Origin: Brettanomyces bruxellensis
Lineage: Eukaryota > Ascomycota > Pichiomycetes > Pichiales > Pichiaceae
DNA: 64,000 nt
Direction of reading: 5' to 3'
Assembly (NCBI RefSeq): GCF_011074885.1
Contig: NC_054689.1
Location: forward strand, 2,542,001-2,606,000
Shown: piece by piece, positions 1 to 11,559 of the stretch
Position numbering within the stretch: the first letter of the stretch is position 1
How the letters are laid out: each line of letters starts with the position of its first letter
Made by a program: the position numbers and the translations under genes
The notes under the pieces: generated by a model
The model's database searches: none
What the model was told of the DNA's origin: nothing
The model's input: only the letters and a program-made list of their open reading frames with translations

Positions 1-1986
1 GACATGGGGGCAGGCTCTACGCGTGCCACGCTTGTGTCCTTTGCCGCTGTAAACGGAACTGTGCGTGTTGCAGTGGAGGGATACGGATTTGACCGAGAGC
101 TAGGCGGACACGCGCTTACGTCAGCAGTCCGGGACATTTTGGAGGAGAAGTTCTTGGAGCAGCAGGCTGGTGTTGGGCGCGAGGCCTTGGAGCAGGATGC
201 ACGTGCGATGAACCGGCTGTGGCAGGCGGCTGACCGCGCGAAGTTGGTGCTTAGTGCGAACACTGAGACCCGCGTGTCTGTAGAGATGCTATACCACGAC
301 AATGATTTCAGTTGTACTGTGACGCGTCCGGAGTTCGAGGCCCGAATCGGGAAATTTTTGCGACGGGTCGCGGGTCCCTTGGCCAGGGCCGTTTCGCGTG
401 TGGATGCCGGGGAGATTCGGTCGGTGGTGCTTGCCGGCGGGTCGACGCGTGTTCCAGCGGTCCAGGCGCAGCTCGCGGAGTATTTGAACGGCACAGAAAA
501 GATTGCGAAGAACGTGAATGCGGACGAGGCGGGCGTTTTCGGTCTAACGGCCCGCGGGGCAGCCGTTGCCGGATACAGGCGGCGGAAAATCATTGATGTG
601 GAGGATAGCATTGAGTCGAATTTCACGGTTAAGCTGATCCGACAGGGTGAACAGACGTTGGAACCACTTTTAGCCCGAGGCTCGGAAGTTCAGCCTGTTA
701 CCAGCCACAGGTTTGAGTCTCTAGAAAATTACACGGGACCTTTTTCGGCGGAAATACTGGAGAATGGGGTTTCATACAAGCGGTATGAGTTTGAGGCTGC
801 CCAGAGCAACTGCAGCGGTGGGTTGACGTACCGGGGTGCGGTGGAGGTGGCCACCGGGAAGCTTGTGGGCCTAGGCCCGGTGGAGGTTGCGTGCGGTGGT
901 GTGGATGCTACGGCGGACGCCCGGCAGAGCGGCCCAGTGGAGTACACCGGGGTGTGCCCGGTGGATGGCGAGATGCTCCGGCGGTCGGCGGGAAAGTTGG
1001 CCGTGCTGGACCGGGAGGACCGGGAGCGGGTTCAGCGGGAAGAGTTACTGAATAGCCTTGAGTCTTATGCTTACAGTCTGCGGTCGTACTTGGAGGAGGA
1101 TACGGTTGGGGCCCGTGCTCCGGCCGGACTTTTGCAGCGGGCTGGTGAGTTTACCGGGGAGACCTTGGGGTGGCTCGAGGGGGGAGCCGTGGGGGACCCC
1201 AGTGAGTCTACCGGGGATGCTGCGGCTGCCCCTGGTGAGTCTACCGGGCACCCCGGTGGCGCTTCCAGGGCCTCGGTGCACCTTCTGAAAAAGCGACTCG
1301 AGCGTCTCCGGAGGTTCCGCCGCCGGCTTGCCGTGTATGTCGACACACCAGATGAAGACCTCATGCCTGAAAAATTCGTCGCTTTGTCAAATCGGACATC
1401 CGGACTTGTCAACCGGGTCCAGGACTACATGATGACAATGTCGGAGGATGCGGCAAGAATGAAGGCGCAGTATGAAAGCCTGCAGTTAGACTTCGATGCC
1501 GCCAACAGGAAGCTCAAGTACCGGATGAAGGAAAAGACTGAGAAGGACTTGAAGACGGCCATGGACGATATTTCACAGTTTTCGTCTGTGGTGCGGGAAT
1601 TTGAACAGGACACAGCCAAGCACTCTGCCATGTCCCGGCCACAGCTTGTGGAGTTGAGGCAACTGGCACTGGGTGGACTCCGGAAGTTGAAGAAGTCACT
1701 CAAGACTTTGCAAAGTGTTCATGATTTGCGACTTGGCTCGTTGAGGGAGCAGTTGGAGATATTTAAGGCTGAGAAGGGATCTAAGAGTGGATCTTCTACA
1801 ATTTTGACGTCGTCTTTATCTTCACCTTCATCTTCTTCATATTCATCTTCACCTTCATCTTCTTCTGCTTTATCCTCTTCACATTCCTCCTCTTCATCTT
1901 CATCTTCTTCATCTTCATCCTCTCCATCTTCTTCATCTCCATCTTCTTCTTCCTCCTCTTCATCTCATCAACATGATGAATTGTGA
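1..1986 (+). CDS. LHS1: Lhs1/GRP170-type ER lumenal Hsp70, 3' part (cut by window edge)
   Basis: The reading frame is open from the first base, so the start and most of the ATPase domain lie outside the window. What remains begins with the DMGAGST phosphate-binding segment of the Hsp70 ATPase fold. It continues with FDRELGG, an LSANT segment and VLAGGSTRVPAVQ (about residues 140-155 of the visible part), all matching the Hyou1/Lhs1 subfamily. A helical region follows (about 440-600), then a serine-rich tail and a terminal HDEL, the yeast ER-retention signal. Lhs1 is the nucleotide exchange factor for Kar2/BiP and assists protein import and folding in the ER lumen. The tail of roughly 50 residues, mostly Ser, just before HDEL is unusual. 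Its DNA is a TCT/TCA/TCC microsatellite whose length may vary. MED1 starts about 220 bp downstream on the same strand. Confidence 0.93.
   Translation, partial: DMGAGSTRATLVSFAAVNGTVRVAVEGYGFDRELGGHALTSAVRDILEEKFLEQQAGVGREALEQDARAMNRLWQAADRAKLVLSANTETRVSVEMLYHDNDFSCTVTRPEFEARIGKFLRRVAGPLARAVSRVDAGEIRSVVLAGGSTRVPAVQAQLAEYLNGTEKIAKNVNADEAGVFGLTARGAAVAGYRRRKIIDVEDSIESNFTVKLIRQGEQTLEPLLARGSEVQPVTSHRFESLENYTGPFSAEILENGVSYKRYEFEAAQSNCSGGLTYRGAVEVATGKLVGLGPVEVACGGVDATADARQSGPVEYTGVCPVDGEMLRRSAGKLAVLDREDRERVQREELLNSLESYAYSLRSYLEEDTVGARAPAGLLQRAGEFTGETLGWLEGGAVGDPSESTGDAAAAPGESTGHPGGASRASVHLLKKRLERLRRFRRRLAVYVDTPDEDLMPEKFVALSNRTSGLVNRVQDYMMTMSEDAARMKAQYESLQLDFDAANRKLKYRMKEKTEKDLKTAMDDISQFSSVVREFEQDTAKHSAMSRPQLVELRQLALGGLRKLKKSLKTLQSVHDLRLGSLREQLEIFKAEKGSKSGSSTILTSSLSSPSSSSYSSSPSSSSALSSSHSSSSSSSSSSSSSPSSSSPSSSSSSSSHQHDEL
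1807..1968 (+). repeat. Serine-coding TCTTCA/TCTTCC microsatellite in LHS1
   Basis: A pyrimidine-rich, imperfect trinucleotide/hexanucleotide run (TCT, TCA, TCC) codes for the poly-Ser tail of Lhs1 directly before the HDEL. All the units are multiples of three, so length changes keep the frame and the retention signal. Confidence 0.85.
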
Positions 1987-2003
1987 TCACACTCTGCGTG
2001 CAC

Positions 2004-2010
2004 TATATAA
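2004..2010 (+). promoter_or_regulatory. Possible TATA box of MED1
   Basis: TATATAA lies 197 bp upstream of the MED1 ATG, in the 220 bp between the LHS1 stop and MED1. Position and sequence fit a yeast TATA element; no further support is visible. Confidence 0.3.
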
Positions 2011-2206
2011 ATTAGGTCTAATACACAATATGTAATGATACATTTCTCGTACGAAAAATTAAGTCTGAGGTGAATAAGCGCGCGCCTAATGGGTGAAAAA
2101 AAAAAAATACAAACGGAAATACCTCGATACTCTCAGTTTCTTCTTCTTCATCCATCTTCTTTCTCTAAATCTTTAGTATCGCCCATCACACCCATTACTA
2201 CGCATC

Positions 2207-3982
2207 ATGCCCAAAGTCGATCCGGAGCTACTGGCTCCCTTGGCAAAGATTTCAGACATCCTTTTAAAAAGACCCGGAAAAGTCTGCATAGACTCAATAA
2301 AACGATTGTCGAACATTTACGGCTTCGAAACATTTACAGATACGCTCAAGGTGGATACAAAGCCCGGCAGCATAGAGAAAAACCTCGTGTATACAATTGA
2401 ATCACACGCCGGCACCCCCATAGGTCCAGATAGCGAAGATCAGCTAGTGCATAGGCTATCGCTAAGCGGTAAAATCTTGTTGATCGATATAGATTTCTAC
2501 AAAGACAAGGTCAGGGCCGTCTCGATCTCAAGTGCGATTAACATCCAGCCCATTGAGGGTAGAATGTACGATTTTCTCAAGGGAAGCGACAGGTTTGACT
2601 CCGTGCAGCGGATTCTTCTGCGAAATCTACAAAATGCCACTCTAGACCAGTTCAACAAGAATTTGCGAATCCTCAGCCAGTTCGACCGTCTATCGATGAA
2701 CTCACCGAACGATTTGTTCAACTTCTTTAACCAACTTGCGTACAACCTTGTCTGTGCGCATAACTACGATGTGGAGGTACTTGGTGTGAAAAGCAAGGAG
2801 GAATTCAAAGGTTTTAAAAGCCATCCATTAACGCTTGAAGAGACCAAGATAGATACAGAAGCTGGATACAGCGGGATCGGGCAGCTGCTCATGAACCAGC
2901 AGAACAAAATTGGTCTTTTTTTACAGTATTGGGAGGATAACCGCTTTGTAAACCGGCAGTTGGACCAAGACAAAGACATCCAGACCCAGGAGTCGCTCAA
3001 TCCGTATCAGATACACTTTAAAATTACGGAGAACGTGCACTCGGAACGGTCTGAGCATGCCGATTCCGAGTCTCCGGCTATTTCCGCCAGTGGGAAGGAT
3101 CCAGACGCAATGGATGTGGCAGAAATTACAACAGAGAACGGAAACGGTTCAAACTTGAAACCCAAGTGGTTTCAGGACGGAAGATGGACAATCGGCCAAG
3201 CAGACGCGATTTTGAACTCGAATCTCGAACTTTTAGTGCTTGAAATGTGTCCAAGTGTGTGGATACCCGAAGATATGTTGATGGAGCTTGGAATCGACCG
3301 ATACGAAGTGCGATCAAATGACAACGACTTCTTCAACGATAACCAGCACCAAGACCTCAAGGACCCTGTGTTAGACGGCTTATATATGTGCGTAAACAGG
3401 CAGCACAGCGTGGATCTGGATCTGGCGGCTGGAAGCAAGCAGTTCAGGCTTGAATTCTTGGTTGGATGTCCTATGGTGAAGATTTTCAAGATTACAATCG
3501 AGCATATGAACAAAATCTCGGCACTACTTGGCAACTTGCGGACTTGGTGCCTTGTAAACAGTATAATGCGCAATCTCGTGGCTGAAAGCAGTCCCGAAAC
3601 AATCATGAGAATTGAAAATGGAGGCCAGACTGCTCGTCTGCACCCAGATGGGCTTGCTGATGCCAGTAAAGCGGCAATTCCTCTTCCAGACAAGCCTGAA
3701 AAGACTGATGTGGTATCAATTGACGAGGAATTGCGGTTGGATGTTGTTCTCAGGGATTACGAGACCGAGAAGGAAGACCAACAGGCAGAAAATTTGACAG
3801 ATACTGATACAGCAATGTACACAATTGCTGTCCAGAATATTAGATGCAACGAACTTGTATTGCGGACTGGAAAAGGGGTGTTTACGATTAAAAACGGACT
3901 TGTGTACCCCAAAACAGAGGCAGAAGAGTACCCGGCCAGAATTCTTAACAAAACTGAAATGATTTCGAGGATTTTCAGCTGA
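2207..3982 (+). CDS. MED1: Mediator complex subunit 1
   Basis: A 591-residue protein with the fungal Med1 layout. It has an N-terminal helical segment and then a conserved block with RLSLSGKILLIDIDFYKD and AVSISSAINIQP (about residues 83-120). The middle is richer in charged, low-complexity sequence and the C-terminus is conserved. Med1 belongs to the Mediator middle module, which links gene-specific activators to RNA polymerase II in the nucleus; in yeast it affects both activation and repression of regulated genes. The start is the first ATG of the frame. An overlapping short frame from 2089 has no support. The assignment rests on recognition of the N-terminal Med1 domain. The rest diverges fast in this family, so length and middle sequence say little. 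Confidence 0.8.
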   Translation: MPKVDPELLAPLAKISDILLKRPGKVCIDSIKRLSNIYGFETFTDTLKVDTKPGSIEKNLVYTIESHAGTPIGPDSEDQLVHRLSLSGKILLIDIDFYKDKVRAVSISSAINIQPIEGRMYDFLKGSDRFDSVQRILLRNLQNATLDQFNKNLRILSQFDRLSMNSPNDLFNFFNQLAYNLVCAHNYDVEVLGVKSKEEFKGFKSHPLTLEETKIDTEAGYSGIGQLLMNQQNKIGLFLQYWEDNRFVNRQLDQDKDIQTQESLNPYQIHFKITENVHSERSEHADSESPAISASGKDPDAMDVAEITTENGNGSNLKPKWFQDGRWTIGQADAILNSNLELLVLEMCPSVWIPEDMLMELGIDRYEVRSNDNDFFNDNQHQDLKDPVLDGLYMCVNRQHSVDLDLAAGSKQFRLEFLVGCPMVKIFKITIEHMNKISALLGNLRTWCLVNSIMRNLVAESSPETIMRIENGGQTARLHPDGLADASKAAIPLPDKPEKTDVVSIDEELRLDVVLRDYETEKEDQQAENLTDTDTAMYTIAVQNIRCNELVLRTGKGVFTIKNGLVYPKTEAEEYPARILNKTEMISRIFS

Positions 3983-5959
3983 AATGAGTCTGGATGATGT
4001 AGGGTGTGCACAAACTGTCCAACATTTGAAAAAAGGTGCTTTACAAGCTTGATTCGATGTAGATCAAACTAGCTCAGGCCATCGAATGCAGCTCATACTC
4101 ATCATGCTAGCGTAAGCACTTAAATTTCCTTGCTGTATTCGGCTGCAAGTTCATGCTTTTATTAGTAATTGTTTGCTTGATACGGCGTTAGATTTTACCC
4201 AATTTTTCAATCTGATAGAAGCAAGTCCTGGTTAACTTTCTATTGTATGCAGACCTGCATTCGGTGGATAATACGAGCTGTGAGAAAAGGAATTGGAGTA
4301 ATATCGCAAACATGCTCTTACATGTGATTTTCCAATATATTCAACATTCAGACCCGTGTATGGCTACCGGGTTGCACAGTTTCTTTCGCAAATTCCTACA
4401 TTATTACTGAATATGCCACAGTCGATGCGTATAACGTAATAGTGTTATTGCAGTTTTGAGTAGTAAGCAATGCGTATTCTTTTCTACATTAACACTACTT
4501 GGTAGTCAGTTTGCTGCTCCTCATTTCATAAAGATTGAATCGTCATTTTCGTGCGTAAAACTTTTTCAGTTGCTCGTATTTTATACACGAATTTTATGTC
4601 TGAAACGAGAGGCACGCTTTTTGCCGCAGTCTGCAATTGAAGAAATTCGGCGTTTGGGATGAATGTATGGAAACGGAGAATATATATGCCAATAAAATAT
4701 AGACGGTAATAAACAAAGACAATAGATGCCAATGTGCAAATACTAATAAATGGAAAATACAAATACCAATAAATAAAAGAATTGCTGGAAATTGAATGAA
4801 TAGGAATAGCCAAATATCGAGGACCATAATAAAGTTAATGCATGAAAAATACTGTAGTTCTTTGCCGACAGTTCAATAGCATTCGTTTTCTATCTATTAG
4901 ACCGCCTATTCTGCTACAATCCAATGTGCATTTATTCGGTGTTCTATATTTCTTTGGGTTGTTTCTTAAAAGCTTAGTGTACAGTTTGAGAAAGTCTGCA
5001 ATTGGTGTTTCGTATCGAAATAAAATATACTCGTACTATCTGTTTGCACTACATTTTTTTTACTTTCTCTTTTTTTTTTCCGATGTTTTGCAACAGCCGT
5101 TTCTTTAAACGCACCCCAGAATGTAAGGAGATGATGTAAAATGTGTAAGCAAGGTTTTGATTAAAGTATAAGCATTATCTGGAAACTTCTAAGTGCTTTG
5201 GAGTCGTGTATAGATTGGATTTGTAGAATGTTAACATTTTGAATGTAGCATGGTTATGTGAGGCAGGTGAATCATAAAATATGCATTTCATGTATCGCAG
5301 AATGAAATATAGGGTACGGATGTGATTGAAGGTAGATGAATATCCAACAGGTTCTTTAAGATTGATTAATAGAGCCTGTTTTTGTGGTTCTTTTATTAAG
5401 TGTTCAGGGGTGCAAAAGGCTTTGAGAGGAGTGAAAATGGTAACATATCTCAATAATGGATATGATAGTGAAGTAGACAACATATAGTATGTAAATAACA
5501 TGTAGTAAGTAGACAATATATAGTAAGGTAGATAACATGTAATGAAAACATACAACATATAATAAAGCAACATATAGTAAAGTAGACAGCGTATAGTAAA
5601 AATATCTACCAAATATCATAAATGTACACTACATATAGTGAAGTAGGCAGCATGTAGTAAAGTAGACAACATATAATGAAAATATACAACGTATACTAAA
5701 GTAGACAACATATAGTAAAATATCTACCAAATATAGCAAAAGTACACCACATACAGTAACGCATATGCCAAAATCAGTAAATACTGCATAATGCTCTCCC
5801 ACTAAAAGAACACGAATAAAATCTACAACAGCTACCGAACCCAAAGAGTCAACTAGAAGTATAAGAAATTAATATTAATGACATACTAGCAAAAAAAGAT
5901 CGACAAAAACGGGGCTGAAGAAGCATTGCATAAGGTACATGTGACGATGAATGTTGGTA
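3983..5959. other. Gene-free region between MED1 and the Con7-like gene
   Basis: Both flanking genes end here (tail to tail). The DNA is AT-rich, with only short chance frames; those at 4456-4662 and 4842-5108 are AT-driven and match no family I know. The one clear structure is the repeat at about 5460-5760, listed separately. Confidence 0.7.
5460..5760. repeat. Higher-order AT-rich minisatellite, period about 119 bp built from about 22-bp units
   Basis: Short units resembling AGTAGACAACATATAGTAAA recur many times. On top of this, 5581-5640 and 5700-5758 are near copies 119 bp apart (both contain TATCTACCAAATAT followed by a GTACAC-type segment), and 5527-5585 resembles 5660-5704. It lies in the 3' flank of the Con7-like gene. 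Confidence 0.75.
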
Positions 5960-7228
5960 TTAGTGTATTTGCCGCTTTGCGCCCATTGCTGAAGCATCAC
6001 CTGCAACCGCAGCACTGCCTTGACGATCTGCATTGTAATTTATTCTGTTTGCCAAAACTGGCTGGCGACTTTGGGACTCGTCTAGCGACATGTTTGCAAC
6101 CGGCGCCAGGCCAAGTTGGCGGGTGCGCTGCGGCCTTGGGGAGCGGCTCAGTCTCAAAGGTGGCAAGCCTGCGGGAAATGGCGCTCTCTGCGCCTGGAAC
6201 TGCGCACCCGGCTGTGCCAACGCCTGCCCTGGGTACATAGAGTAGTACTGGGATGCGGCAGCGGATGGATAAGATCTGGATGCATCGAGAAGAGGAGGTC
6301 TGTAGGACTGAAGTGGGGGTATTGCACGCACAAGCGGCTGGCGCGATGCGGGTAGCGCATATCCAGGAATGGTTGGAGACTGCGCTAGCGCCGATGGAGG
6401 AGGAAGCGCGCCCCTCTGGAGCGGCCGCTTTCCCATTGGTTGGGATAGAGGGCTTGCACCGGGTATGCGCGCATACTTGACGCGCACCTCCTCGCGCTTC
6501 TCCTCCTCTTCCAACCTCAGGCGCTCATCCTTTTCCTTTTCCAGGCGCGCCTTCTCGCGCTGCATGCGCCGGCGCTTCTTCAAGCGCTCCCTCAGCTCTT
6601 TGAACTCGGATGGCAGTCTCTTCTTGCCGTGTTTCTGCAACATAATGTGGCAATTGAGGTGATTAAGTGTGCCGTAGGCCTTGGTGCAATTCTTGTAATT
6701 GCACTTGTAAAATCTCTCCACCTCGTTGTATTTCTTTCTCTTGCGCTTCTTTGGGCGCACGACTGGGAACATCTGCGCACCCCGGACGGCGTAGTCCTGC
6801 GGCGCATATGCGCCGGCCATTCCCGGGTAGCCACCCTGTGGCTGCCCGATTATGTAAGAAGGTGCGCGCGGCGGCGTCGCTGGCAAGCTCTGGATGCCAG
6901 GCAAAGCGTGGATAGGATGCGCCGAAGTGCCGGGCGCTCCGTCCGCCATGCGCGGTAGCGGGACTGCGGCGGCAGCGCCAGGTGCGCCCATGTATGCGCT
7001 GGCGGGCTGCGGGCCGTACACGCTGGGGAGAGGCCATCTGCCCTGCGCTTGCGCTTGCGCCTGCAACACGTATCCGGCATCCGAATATCCGGGACCGGGT
7101 GCGCGGCGCAGGTATGCGCTCGGAACAGCACTTTCAGACATCGCCGGGTACACTTGACTGTTTAAATGCTCTCTGATTTGCACAACTGGACTTATTTGGG
7201 AATTCGGCGGCTCGCGCAGTATCCCCAT
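5960..7228 (-). CDS. Con7-like single C2H2 zinc-finger transcription factor
   Basis: A 422-residue protein. The N-terminal 155 residues are rich in Pro, Ala, Gly, Gln and Tyr. A very basic stretch (KKRKRKK, about 160-167) looks like a nuclear signal. One zinc finger of the form C-x4-C-x12-H-x5-H spans C176 to H200, containing AYGTLNHLN. A long Lys/Arg/Glu helix follows (about 205-250), then a low-complexity tail. The finger with AYGTLNHLN, the following QKHG and the basic helix are the hallmark of the Con7 family, named for a Magnaporthe regulator of morphogenesis. By inference it binds DNA and regulates transcription; its targets cannot be read from the sequence. The ATG chosen is the first in frame; Met30 is an alternative start. 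The gene is GCGC-rich and has an unusually large gene-free upstream region (4.3 kb). Confidence 0.75.
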   Translation of the reverse strand: MGILREPPNSQISPVVQIREHLNSQVYPAMSESAVPSAYLRRAPGPGYSDAGYVLQAQAQAQGRWPLPSVYGPQPASAYMGAPGAAAAVPLPRMADGAPGTSAHPIHALPGIQSLPATPPRAPSYIIGQPQGGYPGMAGAYAPQDYAVRGAQMFPVVRPKKRKRKKYNEVERFYKCNYKNCTKAYGTLNHLNCHIMLQKHGKKRLPSEFKELRERLKKRRRMQREKARLEKEKDERLRLEEEEKREEVRVKYARIPGASPLSQPMGKRPLQRGALPPPSALAQSPTIPGYALPASRQPLVRAIPPLQSYRPPLLDASRSYPSAAASQYYSMYPGQALAQPGAQFQAQRAPFPAGLPPLRLSRSPRPQRTRQLGLAPVANMSLDESQSRQPVLANRINYNADRQGSAAVAGDASAMGAKRQIH

Positions 7229-10200
7229 TGAATGGTGCTATAAGATTGGGCGCCTGCGCTATGGAGCAGCTTTTTAAAAGTCAGAAATAAAGCTGCTTAG
7301 AGCAAAAAAAAAAAAAAGAGTACAAAAATTATGAAGAATGACGGATTTCTATAAAATCCAACAAATGCAAATGCTAACGCTGGCAGATTCGAAGCTGAAA
7401 AGGTAAAAGCAAACATGGTGAAGCCAGGGATTTGGGCTTTACCGCATCGGGGGAAGTGTGTCAATATATATATATACATTCATATGTTAAATTAAGCCTC
7501 AACATACAAGATGAGTGGGTCCTTGGAAGGTCGTTTCTTTTTCGCATCTCTCCATATTCCTTTTTTCGAAAAAATATATTAGACCATTATCTTTTTTTCT
7601 TTCCCATATACTTTGTGAAACTGCATGAAGTGTCAAAACACAAACCTCTGGAATATTCAGTGAGGTGAGGGATGGAAAAGAGAATTGGCAACGCGAAAGA
7701 AAGAATACTAAAAAAACAAAACTAAAAAAAAGGCCAAATAAAATTATGACAATACAACCCAAACGAAAGCAGGATGAAATGAATAACTATGTAATCGAAA
7801 GAACACACAACCATTATAAAGATAAAAAAAGGAACCACTTCAACTGACAATTGACCTTACCATCTCTTCCAAAACAATAGCGAAGTTTTGTGACCATTGG
7901 TTTAGTCCGGTATAATCGTGCGAAATTGTTCTTTGTACGAAAGAAACAATCCAACTCCCACTATGTGTTCGCCTGCAAAGATCGCCATTCCTCGAATAAT
8001 GCAATGTTTCTCAAGCCGCAGGAGTTTTCTTGTTTGGAGTTATAAGCCCCGATGGAAAAGAATAAAACAAAGAAAAAAGCGCGGGAAAGCGAATGGCAGC
8101 TTTGTCTGGTAAGCAGTGTCAAGGAAAGACAACACCAGGAAAAACAACAAAGTAACTTGACGACTCAAAAACACACAACACTAATTTGTCTTTTTCTTGT
8201 TTAGCACTACTCCGATCCGGCTGGCTTACTGCTGCAACTACAGCCTGATTCGTTAGCACCCCCTCTATCCACCCAAAAATTTTCTTCTTTCATTCTTCTT
8301 ACTTTTTTAATCTTTTCTTCCTCCCCTTTTCTTCCCCTCTTTTGTTCTTTCCGCCCTTTTCCCCTCCCCTGCCTGCAATTCAGGGTCACACTAGAAGCAT
8401 GCCTTTTTTACAACCTTCTAGAATACGTACAGACTGAGTTCGACCACCCAAATTAACAGATCTTATGTGGATGCAACACAAGACGTAAAAAATTTTTCAT
8501 CAGGCCAAATAAAATGGCACATATTCACACCCCATATTTATTAGATCACAATGTGCATCAGGCAAAGTGAACGCTTTCTAAAAACTAAATGCTCGATAGT
8601 TCACATATAACACGGTCTACTATTTCAGATGGTTTTCTCTATACTGCACGAGATTTTACATCATTGGGTATACAGTTGTCGGTACCATACTGAATCCGCT
8701 TTTATTGATCCCGAGCCAGCTTCTGACCATGCTTTAATGCATTACTGCATCAATTAAATTTGATATTCCGGCAATTCGGCTTAAAGTTACATTCCTCAAT
8801 CCGAATCCATCTTTCAGTGTAATCTCCGGTATCTCGAAAGCCTCTCAACTTACTCTTCCTGGCAAACTGCATCTATGCGGCAAAAGTGTTGATTGTTGAA
8901 TGAAAAAAATAATTTTGCGGGAACAAAGCTTCTAACCCACTAAACAGTTTATTATTCCAGCTTTTCATGTTTGCATTGTTGCATTTTATTTTTTTTTTAT
9001 CCTGTTTACATATGGCAATTTTCCGTCGGCCTGTACTCTCATCCGAACGTCAGCCTATTGTTGTCTTCATATTAGTTTTCTTCTCTTCTTTTTCACATTT
9101 CATCATGTGCTTCTTGAATTATTTCTTGTTGCTTACTTGCTCCATTAACAACTTCCGCTCGGGCTTTGTATTCCACCTATTTGAATGGCTTACATTTTTT
9201 CCATGCATTTTTCAGCCCGCGCTTAACTCACCCTCCAAGTTTAGTACAGCCGCTAGCAAATTATCCAAAGGTATCGATGTCAGCAGGTTTTCTTAATGGG
9301 AAAATAATCAATCAAGTGATTGAGTTATTTTTATTTCCATAAATATTTTTTTTTTCTTCATTTTTTAAGGTGCATACTTTTATATTTTCACTACAAGTAT
9401 TTTTCCCCCCTCTGGCTTCACTGTATTAAATCTCCCAACACATTTGGGGCAATCCAGAAAGTCTGTGGCTAATTAAATTAGCTCTGTCTGACGACAATTT
9501 CCACATTTAATCGAAATATTGTACTTACTCATGTTCGGATTGAACGAAGTCGTACAGACACTTCCATGATTATGCGTACAGTTTTATTCAATTACACATT
9601 TCGATTCAACCTCACCACAAAATCCATATGAAATCCACATTCACATATCACTAAAGTTCACAATCAAATTCCAGCCTCAAGCCCGCATTAAAATCCGCAT
9701 TCACATTCTCTGGCCTTTTTTTACCACATCTGTTTTTTAGCGCCAGAAAATGCAGCATACGGATAAAATGGAATCTACCCGAAAAAGCAGCCAAATACTT
9801 CGATAGCAACAATCATGAAATTGATGAATCAGCTGTCCGCACAAGGATCCAATGTTCTCCCTCTCAGGGTCAGTACGGCAGGATCAATAAAGAAAACAAA
9901 TAGAAAAAAGCTGAAGTAAAGCAAATGAAATAGAATAAGAAGAGAAAAAAAATGAATAATCAAGAAGCCAAACAAAATGCCGAGATTAAAACAGTATTGT
10001 CGCTTACCGCAAATGGCATTGTGTTTTCATCAACGTGATCAAAATGTCTCGACTTTGTTCTCCGAATTAGTTTGAATCGTACAATTCAGGCAGCCAATTC
10101 CATTTCCAGGCGCAACCCCGCGTCATGTTCATAAGCGTTTCAGTAGATGTATTCAGTAGTTCCAAATTTAGCCCGCCACTCCAAATTTCCACGCATCTCC

Positions 10201-11559
10201 TTTGTTAGAATTCTCCCAAGTGTCAACACTATTTATCGACCCAACAATGTGCCCAATGAAGCCCGAATTCTGGCCAACTCTCGGACCCATTCATGGCTCA
10301 ATTCAAAAACAATGCAACTTGTGCTGGGATCACTTTTTTCTTGCTTTATGCTTCTAAATCAATGAACAAAACCATGCAGGACAATAAGTTCAGCACCATA
10401 CGGAAATTCGGAAGCTTGGAAATCATAGTGCAGGCTTATTAATATGCCGTTTTCACGTTCAGTTTTTAGGTTCCGTCGTTCCCCTCCAGTTTTGTGCATT
10501 ATGTTGCTTGATTCATTTCTTGGACAAGCAACCAAAGTAACATAATGGTTCTGATCCAATCACTTGATCTGGTTTCCCGACTTCCTTCCAATCTCCGTGG
10601 TTCCGTCCTATTGTACTGTTCCCTGTTTGCCGCTGCAATCTTTCCGATCTTTTTTCCCTCTTTCAGGGTCGCATCTTTCTTTTTCTTCTATTTCTTGGTG
10701 GTAACTATCTAATTTTTTTTTTTTTTTAGTCTTTCTTTCCTTCCTCTTCGTTCCGCTTTTCTGCATCATCGACTTTTGCTCAACTTCCAATTATTTAACT
10801 TTCCTTCTTCCCCCGCTCTCTCAGCTCATTCAGCTCTCCTTCTTTTTTCTTTCATTTGCATTGCATTCGTTATTCTCTCAGTCAATGATCAAGACGGCCG
10901 GCTTGTGCAAATTTTTTATTTTATTTTTTATCCATTCGGCGGTGCAAACTTTTTCGTTGTTCTCACTTTTTTCTTTTTCGTCCTCTCAGCATAGATACAA
11001 CCCCAGACACATTTATTGTTCCAAGCTGCATGGAAGACACATTCGTCTTCTGATAATTTGTTTGCAACAATAAAAAGCCGGTCACTAGAAAGAACATTCC
11101 GTCATGTTACTTTGATTATTTTCGGATCATCTTACAGTAGCTTTTTTTTAATTATGTTAGTTTTCATTTATTTTTTTTTCCTTACGGTTCGATTGCGTTA
11201 CAGAACATAAAAAAGCAATGCCAACAAAGCACTCCTGAATTTGGGATATTCTCTATTGATTCTTCGTACTATATGTAATTTCTCATCAACCCGCTTATCC
11301 CTGATATCGCCTTAGGTTAACAAAGATTCAGACACCGCATCTCTTCCCTTTTCTTGTAATTTACATTTTTCCCTCCCCTTGGTTTCATGTTTGTGCAGAC
11401 TTTGTTTCCGCTTTCGAGTCCAGCTTTCTAGTAATTTTTATTTTAGGCAGATCATACGTTTTTGGTTTCTCGAATTTATTACTTTTCCATATTTTTTATT
11501 TTTTTTTTTTTTTCGTAATTCTCGCTTTATCCGGCTTCACTTTTCAGCGGCTTCCCACG
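7229..11559. other. Large gene-free region upstream of the Con7-like gene
   Basis: These 4.3 kb lie between the start of the Con7-like gene and the end of KAR5 (both on the minus strand), so the whole region is potential Con7-like promoter. It has a 14-base A run at 7304-7317, a (TA)n patch near 7465, a purine-rich patch at about 7670-7840 and long pyrimidine tracts on the + strand (about 8270-8370, 10570-10860, 11340-11530). Open frames such as 8967-9296 are hydrophobic through T-richness and not gene-like. No tRNA or snRNA signature was seen. Confidence 0.65.

Noticed and set aside
8967..9296. 109-codon ATG frame in the Con7-like upstream region
   Set aside because: Phe/Leu/Ser-rich because the DNA is T/C-rich; no conserved pattern, no membrane topology that looks selected.
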